Below are positions 35,822 through 47,451 of a DNA stretch of 64,000 bases, piece after piece. How positions within the stretch are numbered: position 1 is the stretch's first letter; every line of letters starts with the position of its first letter. The notes under the pieces were generated by a model, which searched no databases, had not been told where the DNA came from, and worked only from the letters and a program-made list of their open reading frames with translations. The translations under genes were made by a program, and so were the position numbers. Source of the DNA: Sarcocystis neurona (lineage: Eukaryota; Apicomplexa; Conoidasida; Eucoccidiorida; Sarcocystidae). The stretch is from assembly GCA_000727475.1 (NCBI GenBank), contig KL647306.1, forward strand, positions 275,748 to 339,747, read 5' to 3'.

Positions 35822-38800
35822 TTAATTTGTGCGTGCGGCAGTATTCAGCCTGTTGTCATTCTTGGAGCGCCTTTTGGCTCTCTCTTCTGCCCGTAAACGG
35901 TCGCGTATTGCATAAGTTTCATGAAGTTTTTGTTTTTCACGATGAGAAAATCTTCCCGGGTTGACAGGAGCGGTCACTTCCCCCAGGTACTCTTTTTGTC
36001 CTGCAAGATTCTCGTTGGTCTCAGGGTTACTCTCTATGTAAATTCGGGTGGAAGTCAGATTTGCTCCAGTAGGAAAAATTGATATTTCGTGATTCGCACG
36101 TCCGCGAAGACTGGGGGTGTTTACCTGTGTGCGTGGGCTTTGAGGGTGTACCGACGAATCAATATCATGTTTCACACCTGCTAATTGTGGAAGCTTTTCT
36201 CTGATAGTCCTTTCGAGCTCTCCACCGACACTTCGAAAATCATTTTTCGTAAAGGTAGTGGAGGCTAAAGTGGAAGAACCTGTCAGACAGTAGATTGTTG
36301 ACGGGTCAATGAGAGTTGTCTTAATTCTAGCCTTAGTGTATGCTTCTTTTCTGTCGTCTCTGAATGCGACCGGGATCCTCTCTGGGTAGTACTCTCCTAA
36401 GTCGATTTTGTCTTTAATTTCAGTCAAAAAGTCCGTTAACGCCTCCTTCAGAGGGTCAAAGTATTCTACGGATGTCTGCCTGCTCGGGACCAGCCGAGCT
36501 GCTTCCACAACGCTATCCACCTGATCTTCCGACCCGCTCAAACCAGAAAGGATGCCCGCGCCAGTGGAAGAGAGCACGTCCAAAAGAGAGGACTTTTTGT
36601 CTGGGGGTGCATCCAAAGGGGTTGCCAGCAGCTCAGCTTGCTTCAGACCCCAGCCGGGCACCTGAAATTTGTACAATGATACGATGGCGGAAACTTTAGA
36701 ACTCTAGATCGCGGACCGGGTCACCCTGCTACTATCGCAGTGCAAAGGAACACACTGGGCGCGTTGGTAGAAGCACGAGAGCCCGGTGAGCACTGGGGAT
36801 TATACTGCATCCGTCGAGACCACTGTAAACAGTTCATGTGACTGCTAGTGCCCGTGGGAAGTTAATAATATCCTGTTACTTTTTTACTGAGTAGCAAGAG
36901 CAACCATGGATGTGGCTGGCGGGGCATCTTACACCTTGTGGCGTACGTGTCTGAAATTCCGGCGGCATACCGTCAATGATGAAAGAGTGCACCTAATGCC
37001 AAGAAATGTACGGGGTGTTCAGAAACTTTGACAGAGGAAAATACGTCTGCGAATCTTCTGTCACAAAGCATTCCTGCCTTGTTTGCGGGGTTCACTCAAT
37101 CTGCCTGGAACATCACGTTGTCAGTCACTGCCTGCAGCGTACTTTGTATTTTCCAGGGAAAAACTGATATGGACCCAGAGTCCGCAGCTCCATGTTATCC
37201 CAGACATCGTCACTGTCGACATCAAATTCTGCTGCCACGCAGTTTACGGCTTGCAAGAGTCGCGCAGAATGCTTGTATGCTTCGCTAGCGGGAGGAGGGA
37301 ACAATGCTGCCTGTAGTGGACCAGGAGAAAAGACGGAATTTCGCGGGCTTCCGTCATCCTCTGGAGAAAGGGGACTTCCCTGTAGATACACTCGGAAGGG
37401 CGAATCCCGTGGTAATTTCGGATACGTTCGTTGTCAACTTTCCGTAACAGAAGGCCCGTCACTCACATGTGAGTTGACGTTTGCTCCACGAGTACGTCCA
37501 CCGACCTCCGCGCCCGACACGAATATTCGACGCAGCCGTGTCACTTCCTCGAAAAGAATGGCAAAATGCTGTGAGCTGCCTTTATGTCGGCTAAGCGCGT
37601 GCTCCACCGTACGTGCCTCACACGTATACTAGGTTTCTTGAACATTATGGCTTTACCATAGAGTGCGCTGTGGACCTGAAGATGAGCGCTTGCTAATTAG
37701 TCTACTGCAAGGGAGAGCGGGTGCGAACAGTGCACAACTCCTTTGTCACTATCAGGGTCTCCACACATCCAGGCCGGAAGAGCATTTCGTGGAAGACGGT
37801 TTGTCTGTGCTATTTCCTTACTTGTTGAACATGACTCGCGCGGTTTTCGGGTAACTTTTCAGATAAACGGCGACTGCCCACGTACTGCGGGAAGAATAAA
37901 TCAAGGAGGTCGCGCAAGAAGGACACTCTATAAAAACGTTATAATCCCTTCACGTTTACAGAGTCCTCAGCACGCTTCCTGCGCAAGATCTGTACTCCCC
38001 AAGTACGTGGTTTTCATTCACATGCACAGAATCCCCATCACTCTTCGTCCGCTTATTAAGCAGGGAATTCTCTCTGTATGCGTTCTTACCCTGTAATTTC
38101 GCGTTTTGGGGTTGTAAAACATGTGGTCGTTCAACGCTGGATTCACCTCTGTAATCCACTCTTCTCCCGCGTAGCTATCGAATAGAACGAACCCGAGCAA
38201 CCCTGTGTTCTGTGACATCCACATTATAAGCCATGCTGTCACAGTCCAGCCATTCCGTGTATGTACATCTAGTAAGGAAAGTACAGCGGTTGCCCCAGTT
38301 GCACGCTACTGTAATGCACGTTATTTACCACGAGATCTGTAAGCGTCTGCACCTGTCAGAAGGGTGAGGCAGGACCACGTAGCTCACAACGCGCAGACTG
38401 CTCAATGGATACGCAAGGTGCGGGTCAAAAATACAATCTACGTCCCAAGAAGTTCTGACAGTTTGTGCAGGCGCATACATCACACCGGCAAAATCAGAGA
38501 AGGTCTGAGAGAATATATTGGGCGGTTGAGGACACAGTGGTCTCAGTTTGCCATGTTTTGTCAACTGTAGTAAAGGTGGTACCGTACCATCAGAAGAGGG
38601 AAGAAGTATTGCCTGGTGATAATATTGCTGTGCGACACCACCACTGTCGAATTCAAGCGGATGTCAAGGCATGACTCCAGAACTTGATTTAAGAAGTTTT
38701 CGTCATTGTAGAAAGAGCCCTTCAGGCTGGTTACATTCGTGGTCGCACCAATTCCGGGAGGTGAGATGGCGACCGCATCGAAACCAAGTTTGTAGGCGTC

Positions 38801-41800
38801 TGCGGATAATAATCAGATACACTTGACAAGTTTACGAGACTTATCGAAGGAGAGGCGAGTCTTCGAGTGACTTCCTGGTGATCTCGTGCAGACTTGCACG
38901 TGTGCGGTCGGACCGCTTCTGTTACGAAGGCCGAGCAAAGCAGTGGATATGCCAGGACGGGAGGAAAATAATTCATACTCGCTTGTAAGACGCGGCCCTT
39001 GCCAGCGTGAGCCACAATCTTGACAGCGCCTTCCACCACTGGTCGTGCATGAAGTGAGTGGTATGCAATGAATGGTGTGAAGGTTGGGTATCTACATTCA
39101 ATAAACAATTTGTGACCGAAAATAGCCTTACGCTTGAGCAAGCCGGCGTCGGACCAAGTTTTCGCCGGCATCAATCCGACGAAAGCTACTGTTCCGTAAG
39201 TCTTCTCACTCAAAATATGAGTCACTGATTCAAGGGAGGGCACAGATATAGGACGAAGAGGGGCCTTCAGGTGTCTTCACCTCTGCAGCTTTTCTCCTTC
39301 TAACGCAAAAAGTATCTTCTCACAATGCGTGGAAACGTGTATGATTCAGGTAGAGCGAGGACAAACACGCGTATTCTCCTATACCACGGCGCTCTCCGCC
39401 TCCTCTGCCGATCAGGACATGTCGACGCCCAACAGTAGTGTTATCGTAGCGTGTGGCACCGCAGAAACGGGTTAATGGAACTAAACGTGCTTCCAGTGTC
39501 GAAGCGCGCGTCTTCACTAGAACAACTTTTGCGAACGTACGTCGGAGGAAGACATACTTGCCTCGTGTTCAACTTTTATGGAGGCTCTGTCGGTACCACA
39601 TCGAGTGGTTTGCCTCATGTTATATGGAGTGTCCCAATGAAGCGGAATCATCAGTTCTTTGTCGCCTGCGTTTTTGTCATAGTTGAAGCACAGTTCCACA
39701 GAATAAAGCTGCATAGCATGAATGACCGTCGATTCGGGCCAGCGATCCTGCAAGACGTCTTTTCAGCCTACAACGCAGTTCGCGCCACCGTTGTTCTCCT
39801 GGTCAGGTGTCTAACCGGACAAAATCAATGTACGTCCTGTTCGTACACTATCAGAGATGTCTCAGGTTCCGGTATACGTTAGCGCTCAGGGAAAACCTGC
39901 TCGACTGGACCTGCTTCATTTTGTTTTCTCGTACCCTCTATGATCTTTCCATGTGTACAGGCCTTACTTCGAATGAGTACAACGCTCACCACCACGCAAA
40001 CAGCGATAAGCAAGATCCATGCGAGACCCCACAGGAGTGCGGCAAGCTTTCCGATCTGTACGCATGTAATCCGCTCTCACACATTCCTCCCTGACAGGAT
40101 TTCGAGTGCTGCAGGTCAACAGAATTTCGAGGCATTTGTTTTTGAGCCCTCGCGTTGATGCTCTCCAGTGTATGTTCTTTTCACTAATTATTAAGAAGGA
40201 GTTTACAAATGTATACGAAAGGCATTTGCTCTCAATCAGTGTTATTGAAGTGTTTGCCTCGCTGGATGTTATGTCGCGTGTTGCTCAGCAGAAGGCAGAA
40301 GGATCGTATGCACTCTAAAAAGCAAAAAACCTGTGCTTAAGATGCTGCTGTTGTTGTCGTTGTGCTCACCTGACGTAAGCCTTTATGATTTTTCCGTGAA
40401 GTGCAGAGCCCTAAATACATAGCTGTAGATCAAAGAGCCGCAATATCACAGCAGGCGCGAAGTCACGCAATAATCTAGAACGAGTCGGAGGCCAAACTGA
40501 AGCAGTAGTGGAGTGAGACGACATGTAGGTGCGCAGCACTCAAGATCCCCACACGAACTTGTTGTCAGCAGCAGACAGGCCCCTTCCTTCCCGCTTGAAA
40601 GTCTGCCAAGTTCCCCTGGCACTTACACAGCCCACGTATCGCAGGTGGGCACAGCGGTCGGGCGGCAAAGCCAACCCTCGCACAACGATGCGCTCCTATA
40701 GAGAGACTTTTCCCATTTGAAACTGCTCAATGCACGCTGCAAAGATGCATCCCCACGTACCAGCGTCTCCCACGTGTAACCCGTACACCCTTGCGTTCGT
40801 TTCGAGCGTCAATGCTATCTGAAAAGGACACCCCATGAGCTTCCCCAAGCTTCATCTGTTTACGGTTTAAGTGTCAACTAGTTACTTCCGCGATGCAGGA
40901 CCCAGGCAATCTCACGTGGGCTGGGATCCATTCTGACAGTGCTGACCTACTGCCCATGGAATGCAGAAGAAGAATCCGCATAAAAGTAGCCATCTCATTC
41001 TGCAAGACATATACGGAAATCACACAGTACACACAACGCGGTACAGATATACTGACAAAGAAAGATTTTGGGGATCCGGAAGGCGGGTGCGCTTTTCAGA
41101 CTTTATGCGAACAGGAGGAGCATCGTTTATCGGAAGTACAGTGGTCGATGTAGTGAGCGTGTGAAGTCCGCTACCATTGTGTTAATTTCTAGGCAAACCC
41201 TAGGGGAATTGTAGTGAGGGTGGCTTACGACTAAATCCGGCTGCCACGCTATTATTCCTTCATACGAAGACGACTCTACCAGGGCAACTTGTCAACACAG
41301 TCTTTATGCGTCTCAACACTGTTGTGGGGTAGACGCCGTCTGGCAGGACTGTTGCTCACATTCTTTCTTCTCTTCCAAGACCTTTGACGCACGGACACCT
41401 CCTGCAAGGGAAGCAGGCTTCAATTTCTCTGCTATCGTCTTTTGGAATGATCCTTCCGTCCCCTAGTAAAAGAGTAACAATATCTTCTTCCTCGTCCTCC
41501 TGACTATCGGTTTCCTCTGTTGCGCGTCGCTCGTTCTGTGTAGTGTCTAGCCCTGTCGAGGGCGTATCGTGTGGTGTCACCTCCGTCGTCCCCACCTCCT
41601 CGTCATCGCTGAAACCTGTCTCTTCTTCCGATAGGTCGAATAGCTCGAAAAGGTGAACAGCAGCTTTCTGCGAGAAGGAAGTCGCTGCGGAAGACCGTGG
41701 TGGCAGTGCAGTGTACGGCTCCCCTGTGCCGGCCAGGGGATGACCCTGCCCGCCTTGCACGTCCTCATCGCTGCTCTCGTATTCCCAAGAATTGGACGGG

Positions 41801-41829
41801 CTGCTGCAGGAGACTTCTTTACCCCTCAT
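35822..41829 (-). CDS. Membrane-anchored ABHD14-like alpha/beta hydrolase, 14 exons
   Basis: Phase-consistent exons: 41829-41360, 40999-40951, 40818-40789, 40695-40627, 40055-39990, 39747-39558, 39480-39385, 39224-38979, 38799-38588, 38504-38388, 38305-38090, 37568-37467, 37379-37143, 36661-35822. Predicted 979 residues. About 1-157 is acidic and Ser-rich. Hydrophobic segments lie near 158-178 (MRWLLLCGFFFCIPWA) and 208-228 (LAALLWGLAWILLIAVCVV). Residues about 229-621 resemble a hydrolase: GFDAVAISPPGIG, then VVVSHSN with Ser463 as nucleophile, YFFPLLM, GVMYAP, and DHMFYNP with His576, followed by a Phe/Leu helix, the same order as ABHD14 proteins. The acid may be Asp528 or Asp558. The elbow has Ser-His-Ser-Asn, not Gly-x-Ser-x-Gly. 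About 622-979 is an unrecognised, partly charged extension. Topology suggests a luminal or extracellular hydrolase. Substrate unknown. The first five exons could belong to another gene. Confidence 0.65.
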
Positions 41830-42737
41830 CGTGCACGACACGGGGGGAGCGAAACGTCGAATAAACTATTGCATCTCTTCCACACTTAATGTACATACGG
41901 AGGCAAAGGCGCTAACCCGTCCCTGTCAACGTAAGCCGTGCGCAACGCGCACACGTTGGTGTAAAACCTAATATGTACCCTAATGCAGAACACACACGAA
42001 TTTCTGCAGTCTGTGTCAACACGGAGGCCGTTCGGCAGCTGACAAGGGAAGTCTTTGCCAGTTGGCCTTTATGAACAACCGGTTCCCGCAGAACAGCAGC
42101 GTGCGATTCTTGGAATGTTCCCACAGGCAGCTCTGTGGGATAAACTGCAGAAGACGTTGCTTTGTCCAAACAAACATATCTCAGCCCCTCGCGAGTGGTG
42201 ATCCGTGAGCTCTGAATACGCCACCGTTGCAACACACTGTCGCCAGTTTTCAGTCACATGTGAAGATTCGTACTGTCAGACATGTTGAATGACCGGCACA
42301 TACACACACACACCACACACACACACACACACAGTTCAGGTATACGGGCGCTCGATGCCGCTGGAGGAAGTTCCGGCTTCTTCGCCCGTTCAAGGGTTTT
42401 TGCCTGGGCTGGAAGTTTTGAGCTCCAACGCGGCGTATCCCACAGTGCACTGCCTCTCTTGAACCTGTTTTTTCCGTCGTCATGTCCCGTGAACAATGCG
42501 TCTGACCAGTTAAGGAGAAGACATTTCTTTTCTTACCACAAAAGTACATGGCGGCAAGAAAAGTTCTTGAGTATGTTTCTCCACTGCAAGCAGGGAGAAG
42601 AAGGCGGGTTTCGAGTAGCATTGATAAACGGGGTCCATGAGTTAACGGGGAGCTGTTCTCGCAAATAGAAAAGGAGATAAAGAGTTACGTGTTTGTTATT
42701 TGCCTTGCCGGATCGTTCAAAACTGCAAGAGCGTCTC

Positions 42738-42910
42738 TCATAGATACTCCGAAATTGTCGCGCGACCAATTTCGTTGCAAAAGGCTGTGCAACCGAACTT
42801 ATACGGATGTTGTTGTCCATCCACCGTTACGCGCCAGACTACGTATCCCGCGTCGTGGGCGCAGCCAAAGGCAGACACGGGAAGCAACATTTTCCAATAT
42901 TTTTCGTCGT
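42738..42910 (-). CDS. Surface-antigen-like exon (divergent SAG/TA4-type)
   Basis: After a candidate acceptor (cccgtctgag, ends 42911) the minus strand reads DDEKYWKMLLPVSAFGCAH, then AGYVVWRVTVDGQQHPY and FGCTAFC, to a stop at 42738. The pattern of an acidic/aromatic EKYW motif, LP, a beta-like stretch and two closely spaced Cys resembles the C-terminal half of Eimeria SAG (TA4-like) proteins, GPI-anchored zoite surface antigens. The same motif recurs at 46.6 kb on the other strand (EQYFNRVLP). Neighbouring exons, signal peptide and anchor were not found. It may be a gene fragment. Confidence 0.35.
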
Positions 42911-43872
42911 CTCAGACGGGTTGTTTCCCGTCAAACATTTGTGGAGTTTAACTGGAGCTTAAAACTGAGCGGTAACATCGTAGAGGTGCACACTTGTGCA
43001 TGTCTTTTTAGTCTACTGAACATTAAAAGTACGCAAGTCAATTTATATCCGTTAATGCGGAGGAATCAGCGTTCTGCCGGAGGAATCCGCGCCAGATGCA
43101 GTGAGACGAAGCGCTACCGTCATTAACGGTGTGCTCCCGTCAGTGAACGTACAAAGAAGCGTGCGGTACGTAAATGATTTGTCGATCGCCTTGCAGTTGT
43201 CTTGCATCTAGACTCAAGGCACAAATGCAGTCCAGTCTACGTGGTTTCTGCTTATTCTGGAAGTTTTGGGTAGTTCTCCTTCACCTACTCGATGAAACTA
43301 AGATGTGCGGTTAGCTACTTTGCGCGCGTGGGTAAAAATCACCTGTATTCTGTCGGAGCCTTTGCAGCTGCCCTGTTTCTCGTTGCGGGTGATTAGAAAC
43401 CGTCCACTCGTAAACTCCTATGCATTGACGGACTGGATTTTCCTCCTCACAAAATAATGCACAAAGCTTACTACTCTTGACGGCAAACCACTGGATGAAA
43501 GTGGCCGGACAACATCAGCAATCCTCTCATGCGAGGATACATGCACGGAAAGCGCGTATTTCTGCACGGCAGTCTACAAGGGGGCTATTATGCGCATGCG
43601 TACACGTGCTGGTAGACTAGATGTGAGAGATGAAACGCCTCAGCGAGGTTGCACACAACCTCTTTCAAACGAGAAGCCAGCACAGTGTGGTGGTGACAGT
43701 CCGGGCTCTACCTATGTGTGCAAGGTAGTCTGCGTCCTACTTTGCACCGCCAAGCTATTCGTGTTACAAGCGTGGTGAGGAGAAACGTAAACGGCTACAC
43801 GGTCAGTTCCTGCCTACATGCATCTACGTTTGTAAGGGCGCGCGTGAACCAGCGAGTGCACACAAACTCGTA

Positions 43873-44160
43873 TCAGTATGGAACTGCTCGGAAGTCTTTT
43901 CCCTTTTTGAAACTGACGCGCCGTAATGCGCTGCGTAGCTCTGCGCAGAACGTGAGGGCTTGCTTTCCCCTAACGAGCAAATATTTCTCACGGCGGTCGG
44001 CCCTGGAAAGTGTGCCGATGATACACTGAAGCGAAAGAGATAACACGGATGCTTTCGTCACCGAAGCCAAAATTGATGCCATCACCAGAGCGGCTTTGGC
44101 TTGCATAGATTCTGTCAGTACACTGAAAACCCAGTATAACCTGGCAAAATCTTTTCCCAC
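43873..44160 (-). CDS. Hypothetical exon in the surface-antigen-like cluster
   Basis: Unrecognised. The minus frame reads ESMQAKAALVMASILASVT and then REKYLLVRGKQALTFCAEL before a possible donor GTCAGT. An Ala/Leu/Ser helix is likely. A possibly related open stretch lies at 45897-45628 (GAFDAIANSCSRKVALALV). Start and joins unknown. Confidence 0.3.
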   Translation of the reverse strand: MGKDFARLYWVFSVLTESMQAKAALVMASILASVTKASVLSLSLQCIIGTLSRADRREKYLLVRGKQALTFCAELRSALRRVSFKKGKDFRAVPY

Positions 44161-44431
44161 TTAGAAGAGCTGGTGTGACACTTTACAAAACACGACCGAA
44201 AAAGTAGCTCCATTAGGACCAAACGGACCGATATGACGCGGCGATATTGATGCCTCCACACACACGAGGAGGCGTGGCCACATGCAGAAACAAGGTACGC
44301 ATTGTGGAATTGCGCCCTTGTTCAGCCACCTGTCCTGAGAGTTTTTTGTTGTTCTGTGACCGTGCTGAACTCTGCTTCCATTTCTTTTTCGAGACTACCT
44401 GACAGGGTAGAGCTTATCTTCCGTGGTTTCA

Positions 44432-44901
44432 GGCACACTCGATAACACATTGTCGACAATTTGTAGTTACCGACGCGGGGCCGAGTGCATTCATCCAGCA
44501 ACTCCGCAAAAGCGCTGCCACGGGCTTCCGGTCCGGGAGAGAAATTCATCGGGAGCAGAGGACACCACCCCACGGCACGTGGTGTCAGGTACATTCCGTA
44601 ACATATTGCCGACAATTTGTAGTCACCGGTGCCGGACAGAGTGCATTCATCCAGCAACTCCGCAAGAGCGCTGCCACGGGCTTCCAGTTGCGGGAGAGAA
44701 ATTCATCGGGAGCAGAGGACACCACCCCACGGCACGTGATTTCAGGTACATTCCGTATGATATTGCCGACAATTTGCAGTCACCGGTGCGGGTCAGAGTG
44801 CACTCATGTAGCAAATCCGCAAGAGCGCTACCACGGGCTTTCATTCCACGGATAAAATTCATCGGAAGCAGAGATCACTACGTCACGGCACGTGAAGCAA
44901 A
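44432..44901. repeat. Three tandem copies of a 157-bp exon-scale unit
   Basis: Copies start at 44432, 44588 and 44745 (periods 156 and 157), sharing long blocks such as gacaatttgtagt, gtgcattcatccagcaa, gctgccacgggctt and catcgggagcagag. On minus each copy can encode a version of LLDECT...YKLSAICYGMYL, but in different frames, because the period is not always a multiple of three. That fits duplication of an exon with its flanking intron. The third copy is the most diverged. Confidence 0.9.
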
Positions 44902-44994
44902 GAGGTACACCACGACATAATAGCGTGGACTATAAAGTAACGTTCGACGAAAGGCAGCAATGTGACGTGTAGCAAAAGGAAACTATGTGCGCTT

Positions 44995-45445
44995 ACAGGA
45001 CTGAAGTCGCTGCGCCGAAAGGACAGCGCGAATGCCACCCGCACAGGATGATACACACAATCTTACCATCTCGCTCTTTGACTTTTCTTCTAGAGCGGAG
45101 GTGTACAGCAACGTGGCATCTAACAAAACGGAACTCTAACTACCTGTGAGGTCTAAGAAAACGGAATAGTGTACTCTCGCACGACTAAGGAAGTCGCTGT
45201 ATCAAAGGGACAGCGCGAGTGTCACCCGCACAGGCTTGTATACACAATCTTACCATCTCGTCATTGAATTTTTTTCTAGAGCGGAGGAGTACAGCAACGT
45301 GGCATCTAACAAAATGGAACAATGTACCATCGCACGACTGACGAAGTCGCCGTATCGAAGCTACAGCGCGAATGTCAGCCGCACACGCTGATACACACAA
45401 ACTTCGCATCTCGTGCTCTGACTTCCTTTCTAGAGCGCAGTTGTA
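44995..45445. repeat. Three tandem copies of a 150-190 bp unit
   Basis: The anchor acagcgcga recurs at 45023, 45210 and 45363 (spacings 187 and 153). It is followed each time by caccc/cagccgcac, a tatcacaca block, a cat/gcatctcg block and ttctagagcg. On minus the units encode variants of RKKFNDEMVRLCIQACAG / RKSEHEMRSLCVSACAA ... AVxxIxRL. Two copies carry the string ctctag...gagatggtaaga, which looks like acceptor and donor around a tiny exon. Confidence 0.85.
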
Positions 45446-46078
45446 ACCGAAATCGAGCATTCACAAGAATTTCCGTCTCCTTTCTCGCACAGACTTCTCT
45501 CGCACCGTTCTGTAACGTCTATTGTTGTTCAACCTGCTAAGGAACGCACTGTGCTCACCGGTAGCACTGGGGAACAACACAAGTGGGAAGGTGTACTTCT
45601 GTCTGCGCGTTACAGATCAAGCAGTTTCTAAGATACTGAAGCATGCCCCGGCAGATGTGAGTGTTTTTCTCTGTTTGCCAAGGCAGCGTGCAAAACGGGC
45701 ACGATCCCATTGTGGCAGCAGGTCCCCCAAAGCGTAAGTGCCTTGCTCACTCTACGAGTGCACCACAAAGAACGGCCACTTTTCAGGATTGCGATGTTGC
45801 AAATATTCACAAGTGCAAGTGCGACTTTTCTGCTACAACTATTTGCGATAGCGTCGAAAGCACCTCGTAGATCCTTCAGTATTCGCAGAAGCTTCAACGG
45901 ACGGTAAAGCAGAGTGTGCGTTCTCTGGACGCCAAGAGAGGTGTGAACTCTTCTGCTTTCTGCCGCAAAAACAAGGCGAAAAAGCTTGCTTCTTCCGACA
46001 GCGTTCCATTACATGTGTAATCCGAAAGGATTGAAGCTCAATTATGCAGCACGCGGTACGTAGTAAGTTGCTGAAAAT

Positions 46079-46852
46079 ATGCACGCGGTTAAGAAAATTG
46101 CTGGAGTCCATTGCACTGGATCGTACTCAACCTCTGTACTTATTTGTCAGACAGTGGCCTCCCCTCACTTTCTCTACGATGTGCAAGAACACGGGATACA
46201 GGAATTTTTCGACTCCTGCTTCGTAGTCGGCCGAAGTAGTTTGCGTTTCAAAGCTGTACTCACTAGTATCACGAGCTTTTCAGGACATGCGGCAAACAGA
46301 AAGCACTTCCTGTCTATATACTCAGAACTGCCTGCAGTAGAAACTCGACGTATATTACACGCATTAACGGTCCTATTGTGTGTTAGCCATCTCTCTTGTG
46401 TTGCCTTTTGTCGTACGATGGGGTACAAGCACCGTGCGTCCTCTTTACCAGGCGGCTCCACGTGCGAAGGGTTACGGGAGCTAACGCGGTACGTCACTTA
46501 CAAAAAATCAGTGCGAGACAAGTACCCCACCACAAAAATAATCATTACCGGCCGTGTGCCCTACGGAGAGACTCTGCGTCTTCTCAGTGTGCACTCCGAA
46601 CAGTACTTCAATAGGGTGCTTCCTGCCCATCTTCACTGTACAAAGAGAAACTCCACAGCGCGCTACACCTGTGGAATTTACATGAACGGATCCGGCTTGT
46701 TCTACATGGTCTACGTAGTCATCGGCAAGAAATGCCCCCTCAGCCACGGAGCTACTATATCGACAGCCCGAGGTGAAGCACTAGGTAGCCGACGCTGCCT
46801 ACAGACACAGATGACTCCAGGCAGCCTTCGCTGGAGTTTGAAATTTACTTGA
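46079..46852 (+). CDS. Surface-antigen-like protein (divergent SAG/TA4-type)
   Basis: The plus frame stays open for 257 codons. From about 46370 a hydrophobic stretch (ALTVLLCVSHLSCVAFC) could be a signal peptide. It is followed by GGSTCEGLRELTRYVTYKK, KIIITGRVPYGETLRLLSV, then EQYFNRVLPAHLHC and YTCGIYMNGSG...VIGKKC. The EQYF..VLP plus paired-Cys pattern parallels the minus-strand exon at 42.7-42.9 kb and the C-terminal half of Eimeria SAG proteins. No C-terminal GPI signal is visible, so the end may be spliced elsewhere. The first 90 codons may be non-coding. Antisense frames (46747-46508, 46497-46174) are open but less protein-like. Confidence 0.4.
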   Translation: MHAVKKIAGVHCTGSYSTSVLICQTVASPHFLYDVQEHGIQEFFDSCFVVGRSSLRFKAVLTSITSFSGHAANRKHFLSIYSELPAVETRRILHALTVLLCVSHLSCVAFCRTMGYKHRASSLPGGSTCEGLRELTRYVTYKKSVRDKYPTTKIIITGRVPYGETLRLLSVHSEQYFNRVLPAHLHCTKRNSTARYTCGIYMNGSGLFYMVYVVIGKKCPLSHGATISTARGEALGSRRCLQTQMTPGSLRWSLKFT

Positions 46853-47396
46853 TTCGACATTCGTACACAACATCAAAAAGTTTCCCCTGCGGAGTCAGGG
46901 CCTTGTCGTACGACCGTGCATGCATGCGTCGTGCCACGCGCGTAGCCATCGCTGAATTGGAACACCAGTACACCAGCGTAATCTGCTTTTTAAAAGACTT
47001 CCCTATGTAAATAAATACTTGAGGAGCATCTTTCGTGAGCGAGTGACCTACCTGGGAGCTACCCTGCCTCGCGGCCGCAGCCATTCTTCTGCATGCAGCG
47101 AGGCTGCTCCGCACGTGTCTATGATGCTCCACAGATCTGCCCATTGTTGAAAGCAGCGGAACCCTCTGGCGATACCAAGATCCGGCTACGCTTTTGTATA
47201 TGTTTACATTTAGATACCGTGTTAAGGCTGGCCATTCGTGATTATTTTCACGAGCTGCGGGAGCTTGATCTGCGCGTATTTGGGTTGTGGCAGAGGTATC
47301 TAGAGACGGCAACCAAGCAGCGTGCAACGATACTTTGAACAGGAACCCACACATATTAACCTGTGTAGTTGGGACGTGTCGTTCTTCCAGAGGCAT
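46845..47396 (-). CDS. Hypothetical, possible third surface-antigen-like gene
   Basis: The minus frame (183 codons) ends with protein-like sequence: DAPQVFIYIGKSFKKQITL, then VYWCSN, and LTPQGKLFDVVYECRIK before TAA. A donor GTAGGT directly follows CAG at about 47052 and an acceptor-like cacgaaag precedes DAPQ, so a short intron may split it. The beta-strand/Cys order recalls the end of Eimeria SAG proteins, but the match is weak. It overlaps a plus frame (47093-47338) that also looks coding. Convergent with the plus gene ending at 46852. Confidence 0.35.
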   Translation of the reverse strand: MPLEERHVPTTQVNMCGFLFKVSLHAAWLPSLDTSATTQIRADQAPAARENNHEWPALTRYLNVNIYKSVAGSWYRQRVPLLSTMGRSVEHHRHVRSSLAACRRMAAAARQGSSQVGHSLTKDAPQVFIYIGKSFKKQITLVYWCSNSAMATRVARRMHARSYDKALTPQGKLFDVVYECRIK

Positions 47397-47451
47397 ACAT
47401 TAGCATCGGTGACGGAAACTTGGAGAACACCTGGCGGAAATACTCTCACTC

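Noticed and set aside
37192..37632. A 146-codon plus frame
   Set aside because: It lies antisense to exons 12 and 13 of the hydrolase gene, which have matching splice phases and domain continuity.
38731..39243. A 170-codon minus frame taken as one exon
   Set aside because: Only its first part is coding in that frame. The sequence after 38979 is better explained as an intron, because a different frame from 38799 restores the hydrolase motif SPPGIG and the nucleophile.
40951..40998. MRWLLLCGFFFCIPWA as the signal peptide of a separate 56-residue secreted protein
   Set aside because: The phase agrees exactly with the donor at 41360, so I prefer it as a membrane segment in the hydrolase gene; the separate-gene reading remains possible.
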